Translations under genes and position numbers: made by a program
Notes under the pieces: generated by a model
The model's database searches: none
Seen by the model: only the letters and a program-made list of their open reading frames with translations
What the model was told of the DNA's origin: nothing
Part shown: positions 1 to 10,584 of the stretch, in pieces
Layout of the letters: each line of letters starts with the position of its first letter
How positions within the stretch are numbered: the first letter of the stretch is position 1
DNA from: Nymphaea colorata
Taxonomy: Eukaryota > Streptophyta > Magnoliopsida > Nymphaeales > Nymphaeaceae
Assembly (NCBI RefSeq): GCF_008831285.2
Contig: NC_045142.1
Location: 20,959,354-21,023,353, forward strand
DNA: 64,000 bases
Reading direction: 5' to 3'

Positions 1-589
1 GTTGCCCCATGAATCTGTCCTAGCAAATAAGACAGATTCATAGAAGACTTGTTACAGTGTTCATGTACAGTAGGAGACTTTAATAACAATGTGTTACTGT
101 CGTCGGACAGCCCCAGATCGTCAGACAGCCCCTGAGGTAGCCAGTCTGGTTTGGAGTTAAAAAATTTAAGTTAAAAAACTGAAGGCTTGGTCGGACCTAA
201 CCCAACCCTCTGACATCCCTAGGTTCGGCAGGTTGACATGACCAAAGCGGAGGGATGGATTGGAAAAACTGCAGAGCCCTTTTTGGCCAACTCCAGTGAT
301 GTCATTGATCGATTCCTCAACAACACCATGGATGGTTGCCTGAGCCTTCAACGTCGATGGGCGATAGCAAACTGCGGATGGAAGACTCTAGATGGTCCAT
401 GTGGGCCTGCATTTGAGAGTGAGATCGAGGCTGAGAGCTACTTTGTCAATATTTTGGAAATTTCTTTGAGTGAAATGTGAAATCAATTGGAAACTGAAAG
501 AAACCCGTAAGCACTTCAGCGTCTTTTAAAATGGGCGATTGATGATGAATTGGCTAAATCATGCTTCATTCAGAATCACTTGAATAAAG
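1..589. other. Left edge, no recognisable gene
   Basis: One 80-codon open frame lies at 238-480 on the plus strand, with no motif I recognise and no splice or promoter context. It may be spacer or part of a repeat entering from the left. Nothing else is supportable here. Confidence 0.3.
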
Positions 590-600
590 ATTGGTTGATT

Positions 601-857
601 GCCTCAAGGCACATAGGGAAACTGGGTGGCAAGTAGTTCATATCCAAGGAGTTCGAGGTTTGAATCTTGTGGCCGCTGTCACATTCTAGTGTGTTATTTA
701 TCTGGATTGCAAACCATGGCAAGTGGAGTTGAGCGATGTAGAGTATGTCCATCTAAGCCTCGAAGCAGGACAAAATCTTGAAAGCATAAGGGCATGGCCT
801 TAGTAGTTTTATGAAAAGACAGTTTCTTCTAAGTAAACAATAAATAAATAAATAAAT
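601..857 (+). mobile_element. Candidate tRNA-derived SINE
   Basis: About 257 bp with the layout of a short interspersed element transcribed by RNA polymerase III. An A-box-like TGGCAAGTAG lies near 627 and a B-box-like GGTTTGAATCT at 657-667. The element ends in an (AATA)n tail at about 838-857. It is flanked by near-perfect direct repeats, ATTGGTTGATT at 590-600 and ATTGGCTGATT at 858-868 (10 of 11 matching), as expected of a target-site duplication made by LINE machinery. The A/B spacing is slightly short and the family is unidentified. The flanking repeat plus A-rich tail is the main support. Confidence 0.55.
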
Positions 858-868
858 ATTGGCTGATT

Positions 869-2287
869 TGTATAATACTTCGGATCAACCCAAGCCAAGC
901 CCCAATACAATTCAAAGCGGCTGACTCCAACCAACTTTTACATGAGAAAAACAGAATGTGAAGTATGAAGAATTAAAGAATCATTAAGGAGGACTGATAC
1001 GTATCACAATAGGCAACTCCTATTTATCAAGAATCATGCAGGAACGTGTGGACTTGTGTGGCAATTGCCCACACAGGCACACAAAAATTACTAGTTTACA
1101 TTGTCGAAGCTCGGTAGCTATTTTGCTGATTAGCATGTGGCATCCCTCGGCCACTGATTTTCTGAAGGGCCTTCAGTCAGCAGCGAATATCTTGCTTTGC
1201 CTCCGACGAGTTACTGTGTTTTGCGGTGACCCATTCAAACTGCAAACCGATGAGATTGGTCCTTTTCCTTTGGAAAAACTGTTGAATCAATGGCTGCTCA
1301 TTGTATTTGACAAGTCCTGGATTTCTCAAAATCAATCAGGGCAGGCCAGTCCATGAAACTGGGCTCGATCCATCAACGGTCCAGCTGTTCTCTTTAGATG
1401 GCCGGACTCACCGTAAAACTTCTTCTTGGTCGATGTTTAAGATTTATATGTTTTCTATTTGAGCAGATCCCCACCTCAACGTTTATGCATAAAACATAGA
1501 TCATATATGCGTCTTCTCAACTTTCCAAGATCGTTTTTCTTTTTTCTATAATGATACAAATACAAATTATTTAGGTTTCATGGCCAGAGAGGCTAAGCCT
1601 GTAATTCTCAAGCACCTCGTTCAAATTCGGTGATTCGAAGAAAAGGTCTGCAGCAAATTAGCTTTAATCCTGCTTGGAAGGTCTAGGGATGCGTTGGGGC
1701 AGGAATCACCCAATGAAGCGTTGTAGCATAGCACCACAAGTAACCAAACTGGTGACTGCGTTTCCAAGTAAAAATGTGACCCATGGATGCAATGGAAATC
1801 TGACACAAGAACATTCCATGCATGTCACTCTCTCATAGTCCACATCTTCCGTTAATCTTTCCACCATCCTTAAGAGCTGTTTCAGAATAGAAAAACAAAT
1901 TAGGCTAAATCGAGAGAGAGAGAGAGAGGTGACAGTTGCTCATGAAGAGACAGTGAGTGGCAAGTGTTCAGCTGAGTTCGGGTAGATTGAGTTGAGTGCC
2001 CCTTATGGGCACCCAACGTACAAACTCAAGAATAAGGGGACATTTTAGCAATTTTTTAAAAGGTATGTCTTTTATTGTATTTTTTTTTGCTTCCACTTTT
2101 GTCTTCCTATTTTTTTTCATCGTAACCATACAAACTCAAGAAAATTTTTACAGATAACCAGGTTTGGAGTTCGGGTGGACATGGGCCAATGCCGACATAT
2201 TTCAATTAATGTAACAGTCATAATGAGAAGTAGAGTGTCCGGTCCAAGGAAAGGTATTATAGAAAAGATATATTTTGAAAAAAGAAG

Positions 2288-2337
<50 letters not shown>

Positions 2338-3266
2338 TTATGAAAGAGTTAAAAAGTCTAAAATAAACATCATTTCATTAAAAAAATTCAGAAGTACACC
2401 AACCCCCTTCTTTTTTCCCCGTACATAAGGATGTGCATGCAACATACCTAAAACCCCATCTTTTTTGGTATGGTAACTGCATACTCGTGAGTGCATAAGG
2501 ATGCACATGCAACTTCATCTCACATCCCGCTGTGACTCAAAACGATAGAAAAAAGAGAGCGGTGAAGAGGAGAAGCTGCAGTTTGTCTACCGTCATTGTC
2601 ATGATGTAGATGAGACGTCACTCTAAAAAATCTGGAATTACATCTCAAATTGATGGACTAGCATTTGCTCATCCATCTATTGGAACAAGTTTTCTCAGAG
2701 ACCTTAGACTTAATTTCTTGTTTAGGTGGGATCTTAGATCCTTTTCATGACGTATGTGGACGGCTATATATCTATATGATCCAAGATATTGCATACCTAA
2801 GGTCTGTTTTGAATAGGTGAAAAGTGAAAACTGGAAGGACCGCACCAGATATGCTTTCTATATCAAAATTTTATCTCTCTATATATATCATTCTAGCAGC
2901 CAAAACATTATGAAAAACTGAATTTTTCATTATAGATGGCCACCTTTGAAAGTTGATCAAACAAACTGATGGTTGCTAACATCTTCTCTAAGAACTTATT
3001 GCCTTCTCACCAACACTTCTGGCACAAACCGGACTGTTGCATGCAACTGTCGTATGAATATTGGGCATTAGTGCACAAAACAAATGTTCAGTCCAAAGAA
3101 TTAAAATATTTATGAAGGATTGTATAACAGCCGGAACACTTTGTGGGTGTTGCGTGAATTTGCCCTGAAAATTGGATCTGATTCAAGAATTATTAATTAT
3201 AGTGCTCCATCAATCTATCCCAAATTTTGAAAGGATTCATGACACAATCATAAAATGTTCACTTAG
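869..3266. other. AT-rich spacer, no gene
   Basis: No coding similarity was recognised. The plus-strand open frame at 1036-1356 (106 codons) shows no family motif. The stretch contains a short (GA)n run near 1911-1929 and a (TA)n microsatellite at about 2291-2337. Confidence 0.5.
2291..2337. repeat. (TA)n microsatellite
   Basis: Uninterrupted TA dinucleotide run of about 45 bp read directly from the sequence. Confidence 0.9.
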
Positions 3267-3438
3267 TGTAATCACCCCAAATTTTTTCAAAAAGAATGCC
3301 CTCTTTTATTGAAAACACAAAACCCAATTTTTGGATCTAAATTGGTCCAAAGCCACAATCCAAATCAAAATTATATCCACAAACCCAAGTTCAAATACAA
3401 ATCAAGCATTTGAGACCCATTTGCCCTTTCCTTTAACA

Positions 3439-3832
3439 AAAATGCCTCCTTTTAGAGGGTGATTTTGGTCTTTGTGGTAAACAAGACCCACTTGTCCCTC
3501 CTTTTTTATAAAGAACCTCATTTTAGAAGGCAATTTTGGTCTTTTTGGTAAACAAGACCAATTTGTCCCTCCTTTTTTACAAAGAACCTCCTTTTAGAGG
3601 GTAATTTTAGTCTTTTTGGTAAACAAGACTCATTTGTTCCTCCTTTTTGACAAAGAACCACCTTTTAGAGAGCGATTTTAGTTTTTTTGGTAAACAAGAT
3701 TTATTTGCCCCTCCTTTTTTACAAAGAACCTCCTTTTAGATGATAATTTTGGTTTTTTTGATAAACAAGACCCATTTGCCCCTCCTTTTTTACAAAGAAC
3801 CTTCCTTTACAAGGTGATTTTGGTCTTTTACA
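3439..3832 (+). repeat. 71-bp tandem array inside the solo LTR
   Basis: About 5.5 head-to-tail copies of a 71-bp unit. The landmark T(G/A)ATTTTGGT recurs near 3460, 3531, 3602, 3673, 3744 and 3815, each step 71 bases. Units share CCTCCTTTT, TTTACAAAGAACC and GGTAAACAAGA. The array lies upstream of the LTR TATA box, where U3 enhancers usually sit. Confidence 0.9.
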
Positions 3833-3868
3833 AAAAAATTCAAATTTTGGGTTATGGCTCTAAAATCC

Positions 3869-3878
3869 TCTATAAATA
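3869..3878 (+). promoter_or_regulatory. TATA box of the solo LTR
   Basis: TCTATAAATACC, followed about 30 bp later by CCTCTTGAGCAAGAG, is the expected spacing of an LTR core promoter and its transcription start. It is placed after the 71-bp array and about 600 bp into the LTR. Confidence 0.6.
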
Positions 3879-4149
3879 CCCCCCACTTCACCCTCTTGAG
3901 CAAGAGTAGTCCTTGGGAGAAACCCTAGAGTATTCTCACTTGAAGACTTAGGGTTTTTCTTGAGGTCTCTCTCTTCCTCTTTCCATTTCTCTTCAACTTG
4001 GAGCAAACTACAACCCTTTTGGAGGCATTATCTTGGAGCTTCACTCAAGTGAATCTTCAAGTGAAGGTATTCATCTTCGTTAGGTCATTTTCTCATTTAG
4101 AGGTATGTAATCATCATCCCTCTCATTTTTCTCCAATTTTCTTTCCTCT

Positions 4150-4445
4150 CTTCTTCCTCCCCATGGCCAATAGAGATAGTTCTCAACTTTATTTTTGAGC
4201 CAAGAGGCTATGCTCAAGTGCAACGGGAACATGAGAAGATGAGATGATCTTTCATTTCTGTGCTTGAGTTATGTTATATTATTTCTTGAATACATTCTTG
4301 TTGTTCTTTTGTTTCTTTTATTTTTCTCTCTTTTTCATTTCCCCATGGCCATAAGAGATAGCTCTCAACTCTATTTTAGAGCCAAGAGGATATGCCCAAG
4401 TGCACCAGGAACATGAGAAGATGAAATTCCATTCCATAGTTGAAT
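4150..4445 (+). repeat. Two-copy direct repeat inside the solo LTR
   Basis: A segment of about 110 bp starting CCATGGCC (4161) is repeated about 182 bp downstream (4343). Shared blocks include AGAGATAG, CTCAACT, GAGCCAAGAGG and GGAACATGAGAAGATGA. A homologous single block is seen in the minus-strand LTR fragment near 26.2 kb. Confidence 0.75.
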
Positions 4446-5998
4446 CATGCTCTCTTTCTTTTCTTAAATATTGTTTGATATTATCCATGCATGATATTTT
4501 AATCTTTCTATATACATACCAATGAACGGTGAGAATGAGGGTATGGCTTGGGGCTCTTTATTTTCATATTAATTTTTGAGATTGAAACTTGTCCAACCCG
4601 AGAAAACCATCATGAAAATGTACATGTTAAAATGCATTTGCATGTCATTTTACGCTAGTTTCTTTCCTAATCACCGCATTAGGAACCTTAAAGAGTGCCT
4701 CGATGTGTTGTTAGATTTTCTTCCATACCCAACGGTGGAAGAAACATATTCCCTTGTAACCAAACCATAAATATTATATGTTTTTATATAAATCATATTT
4801 TCTAAAACTTTTTCAAAAGAAATTTCTCTAATGTGGCCTTGGATACTTATCTTAGGCTCTTGCATGAGTCCAAGCTCCCTTCCGCCCTATATCAAAATTT
4901 GAAGTCGGCTATTTTCAAATTATTCCTTATTTTCATATTCATGAAAACGTATGCATATATACATGTTATATACGTATGCATGCACATGAATATCTTTCTT
5001 TGTTGTTTCTCTTTGTATGATTTAACATACTTTTATAAACTCTCGTATACGTATATATAAATATATATATACGTGTATTCTATTTTAAAATTTCTCTTTC
5101 TTTTTCTAAAATGATCTTCTCTTCTCTACTTGATATAAACATCATTTTCATAAGCTTTCATATATGTATACAAATACATATCTTTCTTTTTCAAAACATG
5201 TGATTTTATGATTTTCATGATCTTTTTCTTTTCTATTCTTTCAATATCTTACCATTTAAGATTTTAATTTTTCATTTGCCGACTTCATCAAGACCACAAA
5301 CCAAGTAATGACCCAATATTGGATTTTTGCTTGATGGTCTATAATCCCAATCCATTTTCAAAAACTTTTCCTTCATATATATGATATTTACAAAATCAAA
5401 AATCTTAGATGTATGTTATGGTAGGAATGCATCTAGATGAATGTTATAGTAGGAATGAATGATTTTTCCTTTCAATAATATAGGATCAATGCATCCATTT
5501 ATTTTCACTCACTTACTATCACGTATGATCACAAGCACATCTCCAAAAGCACTTAAGCAAGATGAGATGAAACTCTAACTAGGTGGTAACCGAATTAGAG
5601 CAAAATCTTAAACCTACTTAATGTCTTAAGAGTACACTAAAATGATTTCAAAATAACTTTTCAAGCTTCCCAATGATATTCACAAGGATTTCCTTCTAGT
5701 TTTTCCAAAACATTTCACATTCTCAAGCAACTCTTCAAGAACCTTTTCAAAAGTTTGAAACATCAAATTTTCAATATTTTTCTACACCGCATATAGAATC
5801 AAAGAGATGTTCAAGTTAAAACGAAATGCATCAATAATAAGCATAGCCCTTCGATTGATTACCCCTAGTAAAGGGACTGGGAATGGTCGGCCCTCGTATG
5901 GACGGGTGAGTCCCTTTCTTTCCTATTTCAAAACAAAAACCTCATTTTTCTGGAGCGCTCCGAAACCAACCAAAAATTTTGAGGATGCAAACACTTAG

Positions 5999-6770
5999 CC
6001 AAACGAGTCCTGCAGGCCTACCAGTTGAAGATAATGTTGTTCTGTCAAGACGTGAAGTTCTTTTTTCTTTGGAAAACTGGAGGGATTGCTGACATCATGT
6101 TTGGCCTGTCCTGACCGATCAAACACTAAGGCAGCAGCAGATCCAAGAAACTAAACTGGGTCCTTTGATGGTTCAACCTTTGCTTGATTTTTAAATAAAT
6201 ATCTTTGTCCTGACAACCATTGCTTTATTTGATGTTCCTCATTTTCTTTCAAGGTGATTATATTCCCAACCTCATCGCCCCCAGATTCCTACAAAATAAC
6301 ACAATTTATAAATTTCTATAGATGACCGCTCACAAAGCCCCTCAACTCGACCTAACTCTCACCAGCCTCTCAACTCGACCAGTTACGCTATGTTCATCGA
6401 AGTAACCCTGTTTCTGTTTGACTCCGTAACTTTTTGACAAGCTACGCTACGCCTCTCAAGGTAAAGTCTTTTGTGTAACGTGCACTGAGGCTTTTAAATT
6501 CTCTTAGATGGAACATGTTAAGAACAATATTCCGTTTTTAAAAATACAAAATAAAAAAGCATCATATTCTTTTTTCAATAAAAGTAACATCGCTTCAATT
6601 AATGCCTTCTTTATAACACAAAGTTTTAATCAATGAATTAAACATTAAGCAAGTACTATATGTTCTGAATTTTAGCTACATTTACATGATGCCATATTCG
6701 AAAGTGATCCCAAAATCCGTTCCAAACATGTGTCAGGGATTCAAAAATATGTCACCAGCTACTACATTGT
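5999..6770. other. Spacer, no gene recognised
   Basis: Non-coding DNA between the solo LTR and the aspartic protease flank. A locally repetitive part at about 6325-6470 contains CTCAACTCGACC twice and ACGCTA-type words. No open frame of interest. Confidence 0.4.
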
Positions 6771-6899
6771 GCATGCTAAAACAGCCATCATTGTAGATGG
6801 AGGGTTAGCGCCGTTAGTTGCAAAGTCCAAAGACATTAATAAGTTATGCAACAAATATAACCGTCACATAAAACATTATATAAAGTGACGACAAATTCC

Positions 6900-7317
6900 A
6901 TCATAAAAGTTATAATAAAGTGTAGGCACATTCTGTGGCCATTATGCTAGCAACTAATGTCTTAACAAACACAACTAATACACGATGGCCAGTTTCATCC
7001 GTAACAGTTTGGGGAACGGAACTTGTGGTGGTGGACCTTTGACCATCACGATTACTTATTAGCGACAGAATTGTGAGTATTAGCGACTTTTAAAGCCATA
7101 GCAAATGTTTAAATTGCCCATCATATCTAAGTTAAGCTTTAAGCCTAAAAGGAAGGGGTAACATCTTTAAAACTGAACACATATATATTTATTCAACATG
7201 GAAAAGTAATATCATCGACTACATGACACTCGGTCATTCCACTGAGATGAAACATAAGCAGCATCCAATGCTGCCAATTATAGACCAGTACAGAGAACCA
7301 TGGAGATCATCACAAAA
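6900..7317 (-). repeat. Downstream flank shared with the 45-kb protease copy
   Basis: This stretch matches 45060-45486 nearly throughout, with landmarks such as GTGGCCATTATGCT, GACAGAATTGTGAGTAT and ATCGACTACATGACACTC in the same order. It is the 3' flank of the CDR1-like copy that follows on the minus strand. The duplication therefore covered more than the coding sequence. Confidence 0.8.
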
Positions 7318-7318
7318 G

Positions 7319-7319
<1 letters not shown>

Positions 7320-7407
<88 letters not shown>
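7320..7407. repeat. Long (AT)n microsatellite
   Basis: About 43 uninterrupted AT units. The paralogous site at 45487-45519 has only about 16. Both lie directly behind the 3' end of a CDR1-like pseudogene, so this is an expanded homologous microsatellite. Open frames reading Ile-Tyr repeats through it are artefacts. Confidence 0.95.
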
Positions 7408-7408
<1 letters not shown>

Positions 7409-7409
<1 letters not shown>

Positions 7410-7794
7410 GCCCTTGGTACATTGCAAAAGAAAGCAGCCTCTTCCCCAAATCATACTTCACATGCATGTTATGCTGCGCAACATTCCGGAAGATGGGCAT
7501 CTCTCTGTCTTTAATGGTTAAGCAGGCCACTCCACTTCCAAACATCATAAAGATATTTGAAGGTGGCAACTTTCAGCATTGGTGAAATGGAAGGTCATCT
7601 CTGGCAGCCTTTCATATGGATCACCATTATTCTTTACATGGTAGCACAGATAATCTTGCTTAGGAGGATGGAGGCGTTCATGGTTTATGACATTAGGCAC
7701 CGCATTTGCCACTTGATCATACACATCTTTGGCAAGAGAAGTCAATGTGGTACCCGAGTCTATGATGATCAATCTGGCATCTCCTAACAATGCA
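7409..7794 (-). pseudogene. CDR1-like aspartic protease, C-terminal fragment (copy A)
   Basis: Minus-strand remnant of the C-terminal lobe of a secreted plant aspartic protease of the CDR1/nepenthesin (A1B) type. IIIDSGTTLT, the second catalytic Asp motif, is present, followed by LAKDVYDQVANAV, LPEMTFHF and NMHVKYDLGKRLLS. All match the copy at 45.5 kb. The frame breaks near 7560 (between TFHF and NIF), and the natural end is lost through a small deletion, so translation would run into the AT microsatellite. The N-terminal lobe with the first catalytic Asp is absent. Upstream it is joined directly to an ASPG1-like fragment, giving a chimera. Not functional. Confidence 0.85.
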
Positions 7795-8600
7795 ACGCAC
7801 CTGACTCGGGATGCGACGGGGTCGAACACGGCCCTGCGGCTGGATGTGGCCGATGTTGGTGTGGCCACTGCTGGTACCAGCGAAGGCAAAGCAGAACAAG
7901 CCAGTGGTGTTAACCAGAAGTGACAGGTCAAAACCTCAACTGAAGTGGAAGATGATGGTGGGCACCTTCACGACATCCTTGCCGCTCAGGTCATAGGAGG
8001 TGGCAAAGAGAGAGAATCCAGAGGTCATGCAGTTCAGCTGCATCGTCCCTGCCTGGAAAGCGTCCCTCATTGGGACGTACGCCAGCTGTACCAGGTGGGT
8101 GACGAAGGTGCCGGAGTCAACAATGACCCCTTCGTTTCCATTGGCAATGACGTCGTGACATTCACTCTCCGGGACCAGCAGCGGCTGCCCACAATGATTC
8201 CAACCAGCTGGACATAGTAGAAGGTCCCTAACTTGGGGTTCACCACCATGGGAGCAAAGACCGAGCCATGGCCAGGAGCCAACAGCGCAGCGTCACCAAT
8301 GATGAGTGTCGATGACAGAGTGGAGCCAGCTTGGCGGTCAGAGAGGCAGTAAGAGAAGCTTCGACTGAAGATCCGGCCACCCTGCGAAGAGAAGTAAAGG
8401 TCACCGTGGCCGAGACCGAGGAGCCCTGTGGTGCCAACAAACAGGCCTTCATTGTCGTGGCCGCAGCCGAGGGTGACTCAGCCGATGGAAGTCCGTCCAA
8501 AGGTCAGGGTCTCGGTGGAAAGGTCGCCCTTAGTGGAGGATCCGTCGCTCTAAGACACTTGGTATGGCGCAAACGGCCCCTGGAGCAGAACCTTTCTCAG
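7795..8600 (-). pseudogene. ASPG1-like aspartic protease fragment
   Basis: Minus-strand remains of a second, distinct plant aspartic protease, closest by motif to ASPG1-type proteins. Reading 5' to 3', with frame changes, it shows YQVS, DGSSTKGD, STETLTFGRTS, GCGHDNEGLFVG, GLLGLG, SFSYCLSDR, YYVQLVGIIVG, the second active-site motif VDSGTFVTHL (about 8101-8133), VPTIIFHF, TGLFCFAFAG and a C-terminal NIGHIQPQG..VFDPVASRV. The frame is broken between YYVQLVGIIVG and VDSGTF, and a stop follows IIFHF. The N-terminal lobe is missing. The family cleaves peptides in the secretory or extracellular space; this copy cannot. Confidence 0.8.
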
Positions 8601-8787
8601 GCGTCGGAATTCCATATCTATGCCAACAAAAACAGTAAGGTTCTGCTCCAGGCGCCATTCGTGCCTTTACCAAGTGTCTTACGGCGACGGATCCTCCACT
8701 ATGGGTGACTTTTCCACCGAGACCGTGACCTTCAGACGAACTTCGATCAGCCAAGTCGCCCGCGGCTGCGGCCATGACAACAAGGGC
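8448..8787. repeat. Inverted repeat of an ASPG1-like segment
   Basis: Arms of about 150 bp (8448-8598 and 8637-8787) are reverse complements with scattered mismatches. They are separated by a spacer of about 38 bp holding GGAATTCC. Both arms encode the same protein stretch (YQVS..DGSST.GD..TET.TF) in opposite directions. RNA from either strand could fold into a long imperfect hairpin. Confidence 0.85.
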
Positions 8788-8800
8788 AACACAGATAACA
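8637..8800 (+). pseudogene. ASPG1-like fragment, plus orientation
   Basis: A short plus-strand piece reading CLYQVSYGDGSSTMGDFSTE followed by RGCGHDNKGN. This is the segment around the flap of the N-terminal lobe in ASPG1-like proteases. It is the mirror of the minus-strand copy to its left and ends abruptly near 8800. It is a fragment only, with no catalytic motif. Confidence 0.75.
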
Positions 8801-8934
8801 AAACCTTTAAACAATCTCTTTTTTCCAACATATTCACTGGTTATTGCGGTCACCCTTTGGTAAGTGTCTGCGTCCTTCCTGCAAATATTTGTGATTGAAA
8901 ATCTTCCAATATTTGTGATCCAACGTCTTCATGA

Positions 8935-9220
8935 CTAATATTCACATCTTGATTTTACTGTCCAATGAAAAAGACACAAAAACAAATTGTGGAATTCCAA
9001 CCAAGCACTACAAGATTTGCCTAAGCGTAACATGCTACCAACTTTTCTCCATTGTGATGGTTTACACCAAGGAATATGTTGCTCAGTTCGATCACATGTT
9101 TCTTTCCTCCACAATTTCCAAATCCACATGCTCACTTTAATCAGCAGCAACCCTAACTATGACTTCCACTATAAATACCAACACACTTCTCCTTAATACA
9201 ACAACCTTTTAGCACTCACC
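8935..9220 (+). promoter_or_regulatory. Upstream region and TATA box of CDR1-like copy B
   Basis: This matches, in plus orientation, the upstream regions of the copies at 12.5 and 46.9 kb (minus). TATAAATA at 9170-9177 lies 44 bp before the ATG at 9221, and the interval (ACTTCTCCTTAATACA..CTCACC) is conserved among copies. The upstream part includes the conserved ACATGT and CCACAATTTCC blocks. Confidence 0.7.
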
Positions 9221-9716
9221 ATGGCTGCCTTCTTCTCCTCCTTAGCATTCGGCCTTCTCCTGCAGCTGCTCCTGCTTGTAATACTGCCTAACCCTACCAC
9301 CATCTTCGCTTCCAAACCTCTCGGCTTCCCCATAGACCTCATTCATCGAGACTCTATCACTCTCTCCTCTTTATGACCCCTCATTCACTCTTGCTCAATG
9401 AGTGGAGCAGGCAGCTCTGTGCTCAATGTTGCACTCCCGCCGCATCACTTCCTCGTTTGCCAATACTACCAGCATGATCTCCAGCCCTGTGATGCCTGGC
9501 TCCGGCGAGTATCCCGCCTCTATTGGGCCACCCTTGGCACCGGTAGTGACCTCATATGGACGACGTGCTGCCCTTGTGACTCCTGCTCCAGCCAAACCTC
9601 AATGTTTGATCCACTTCAGTCCTGCACTTACAAGAGCCAGAGCTGCTCCACCAGCTCTTGCATGGAACTGGACGATCATGTTTGCACTATCAACCAACTT
9701 TGTGGATTCATATTTT
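9221..9716 (+). pseudogene. CDR1-like aspartic protease, N-terminal fragment (copy B)
   Basis: Starts with MAAFFSSLAFGLLLQLLLL, a clear signal peptide, then KPLGFPIDLIHRDS, the conserved start of CDR1-like proteins. After this the frame shifts within LSPLYDP-like sequence. Further pieces read ANTTSMISSPVMPGSGEYP in one frame and RLYWATLGTGSDLIWTTCCP, MFDPLQSCTYKS and NQLCGF in another. The first catalytic motif, normally DTGSD, is GTGSD here, so the nucleophilic Asp is lost. About 30 bp found in the other copies between GEY and the YWA block is deleted. Similarity stops near 9716, so the C-terminal lobe is missing. The homologous intact Arabidopsis protein acts in apoplastic disease resistance signalling; this copy cannot be active. 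Confidence 0.85.
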
Positions 9717-10070
9717 CATGATTCCTTTCTTCTTTCTTCTTTCTTCTTTCTCCCTGTCTGTCAAGGAAGCCATCGGCAGCGGCTAGCTGCTGGCCAGCTG
9801 GACTACATTGGCACTGGTCCCACAGCCATATAACGGGGAGATATCTCGAAGCTGGTTATGTACACCACCTCTGTGTATGTAATTTTATGCGCCATTTTAA
9901 GTATGACAAAAAGAGTCCATGATTAATACAAAAATACACTTTTTGTAGGGATAAAAGCGAAAAACCACAAAAAAAAAGATTTTGGGGATTTGATAGAGGT
10001 AAAATTTGTCAGTCTATACATACATATTGTTATGACCAATATACCCTTTTAAGCAGTAAGAAAACATTTT
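9717..10070. other. Sequence beyond the break of copy B
   Basis: After the protease similarity ends there is a (TTCTT)n-rich stretch (9722-9752) and then spacer. A short open piece near 9765-9833 reads AAGQLDYIGTGPTAI. I do not recognise it. Confidence 0.3.
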
Positions 10071-10074
10071 AATT

Positions 10075-10385
10075 TTCTTGTCCCACTTATAGTGTTATCT
10101 CATTATCTTATGAATATTTTATTTTTCATAAACATTATCTCATACTTATGTTTAGTGTTATTTCATACATCCGTCTATTACCCTATTATCTCATAAATAT
10201 TTTATTATCTCATAAATATTACCTCATCTTTATGTTTAGCCTTATCTCCTGCATCTGTCTATTATCTCATTATCTCATAAATTTTTTGTTATCTTAAAAA
10301 ACATTATCTCATACTTATGTTTGGTGTTATCTCATACATCCATCTATTTGTTATCTCATAAACATCATCTCATACTTATTTGTGA
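10075..10385. repeat. Degenerate tandem repeat of about 85 bp
   Basis: Roughly 3.5 imperfect copies built from TATCTCAT and CTTATGTTTAG words. CTTATGTTTAG-like blocks occur near 10145, 10228 and 10314. No coding content. Confidence 0.65.
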
Positions 10386-10584
10386 TTTCATACCAATTTG
10401 TTATCTGACACACATGTATATGCAATGTTTGGACATAAAAATAATTGTACATGTTGGTAATAGGGTCCACCCCCGGCAAACGCTCATTACGTATGCCGGG
10501 GTACGAGCGTACACCAGGGTGGTGCATGTAACTCAATCTCGAAATATCTGGGTATTTGTAAAAGAAGTCATGGTTGAGGTTGCT

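Larger units (their letters stand above)
3267..5993 (+). mobile_element. Solo LTR, Ty3-gypsy type, with 5-bp target duplication
   Basis: A 2.7-kb element starting TGTAATCACC and ending GGATGCAAACA, i.e. TG...CA. Both sides carry the same 5 bases, CTTAG (3262-3266 and 5994-5998), the normal integrase target duplication. No internal coding region lies inside, so this is a solo LTR left by LTR-LTR recombination. The end near 5858-5915 resembles the 3' part of the LTRs at 18.9, 54.0 and 55.1 kb (CCCCT..TAAAGG..GG.ATGGT, CCTCGTA..GACGGG, TCCCTTTCT). The beginning matches the minus-strand fragment at 25.9-26.6 kb. It carries its own TATA box and a tandem array. Confidence 0.85.

Noticed and set aside
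7223-7585. Open frames of 73-120 codons with long Ile-Tyr runs on both strands
   Set aside because: They are translations of the (AT)n microsatellite and flanks; no real gene.
9765-9833. Piece reading AAGQLDYIGTGPTAI after copy B
   Set aside because: Only about 20 codons and no family recognised.
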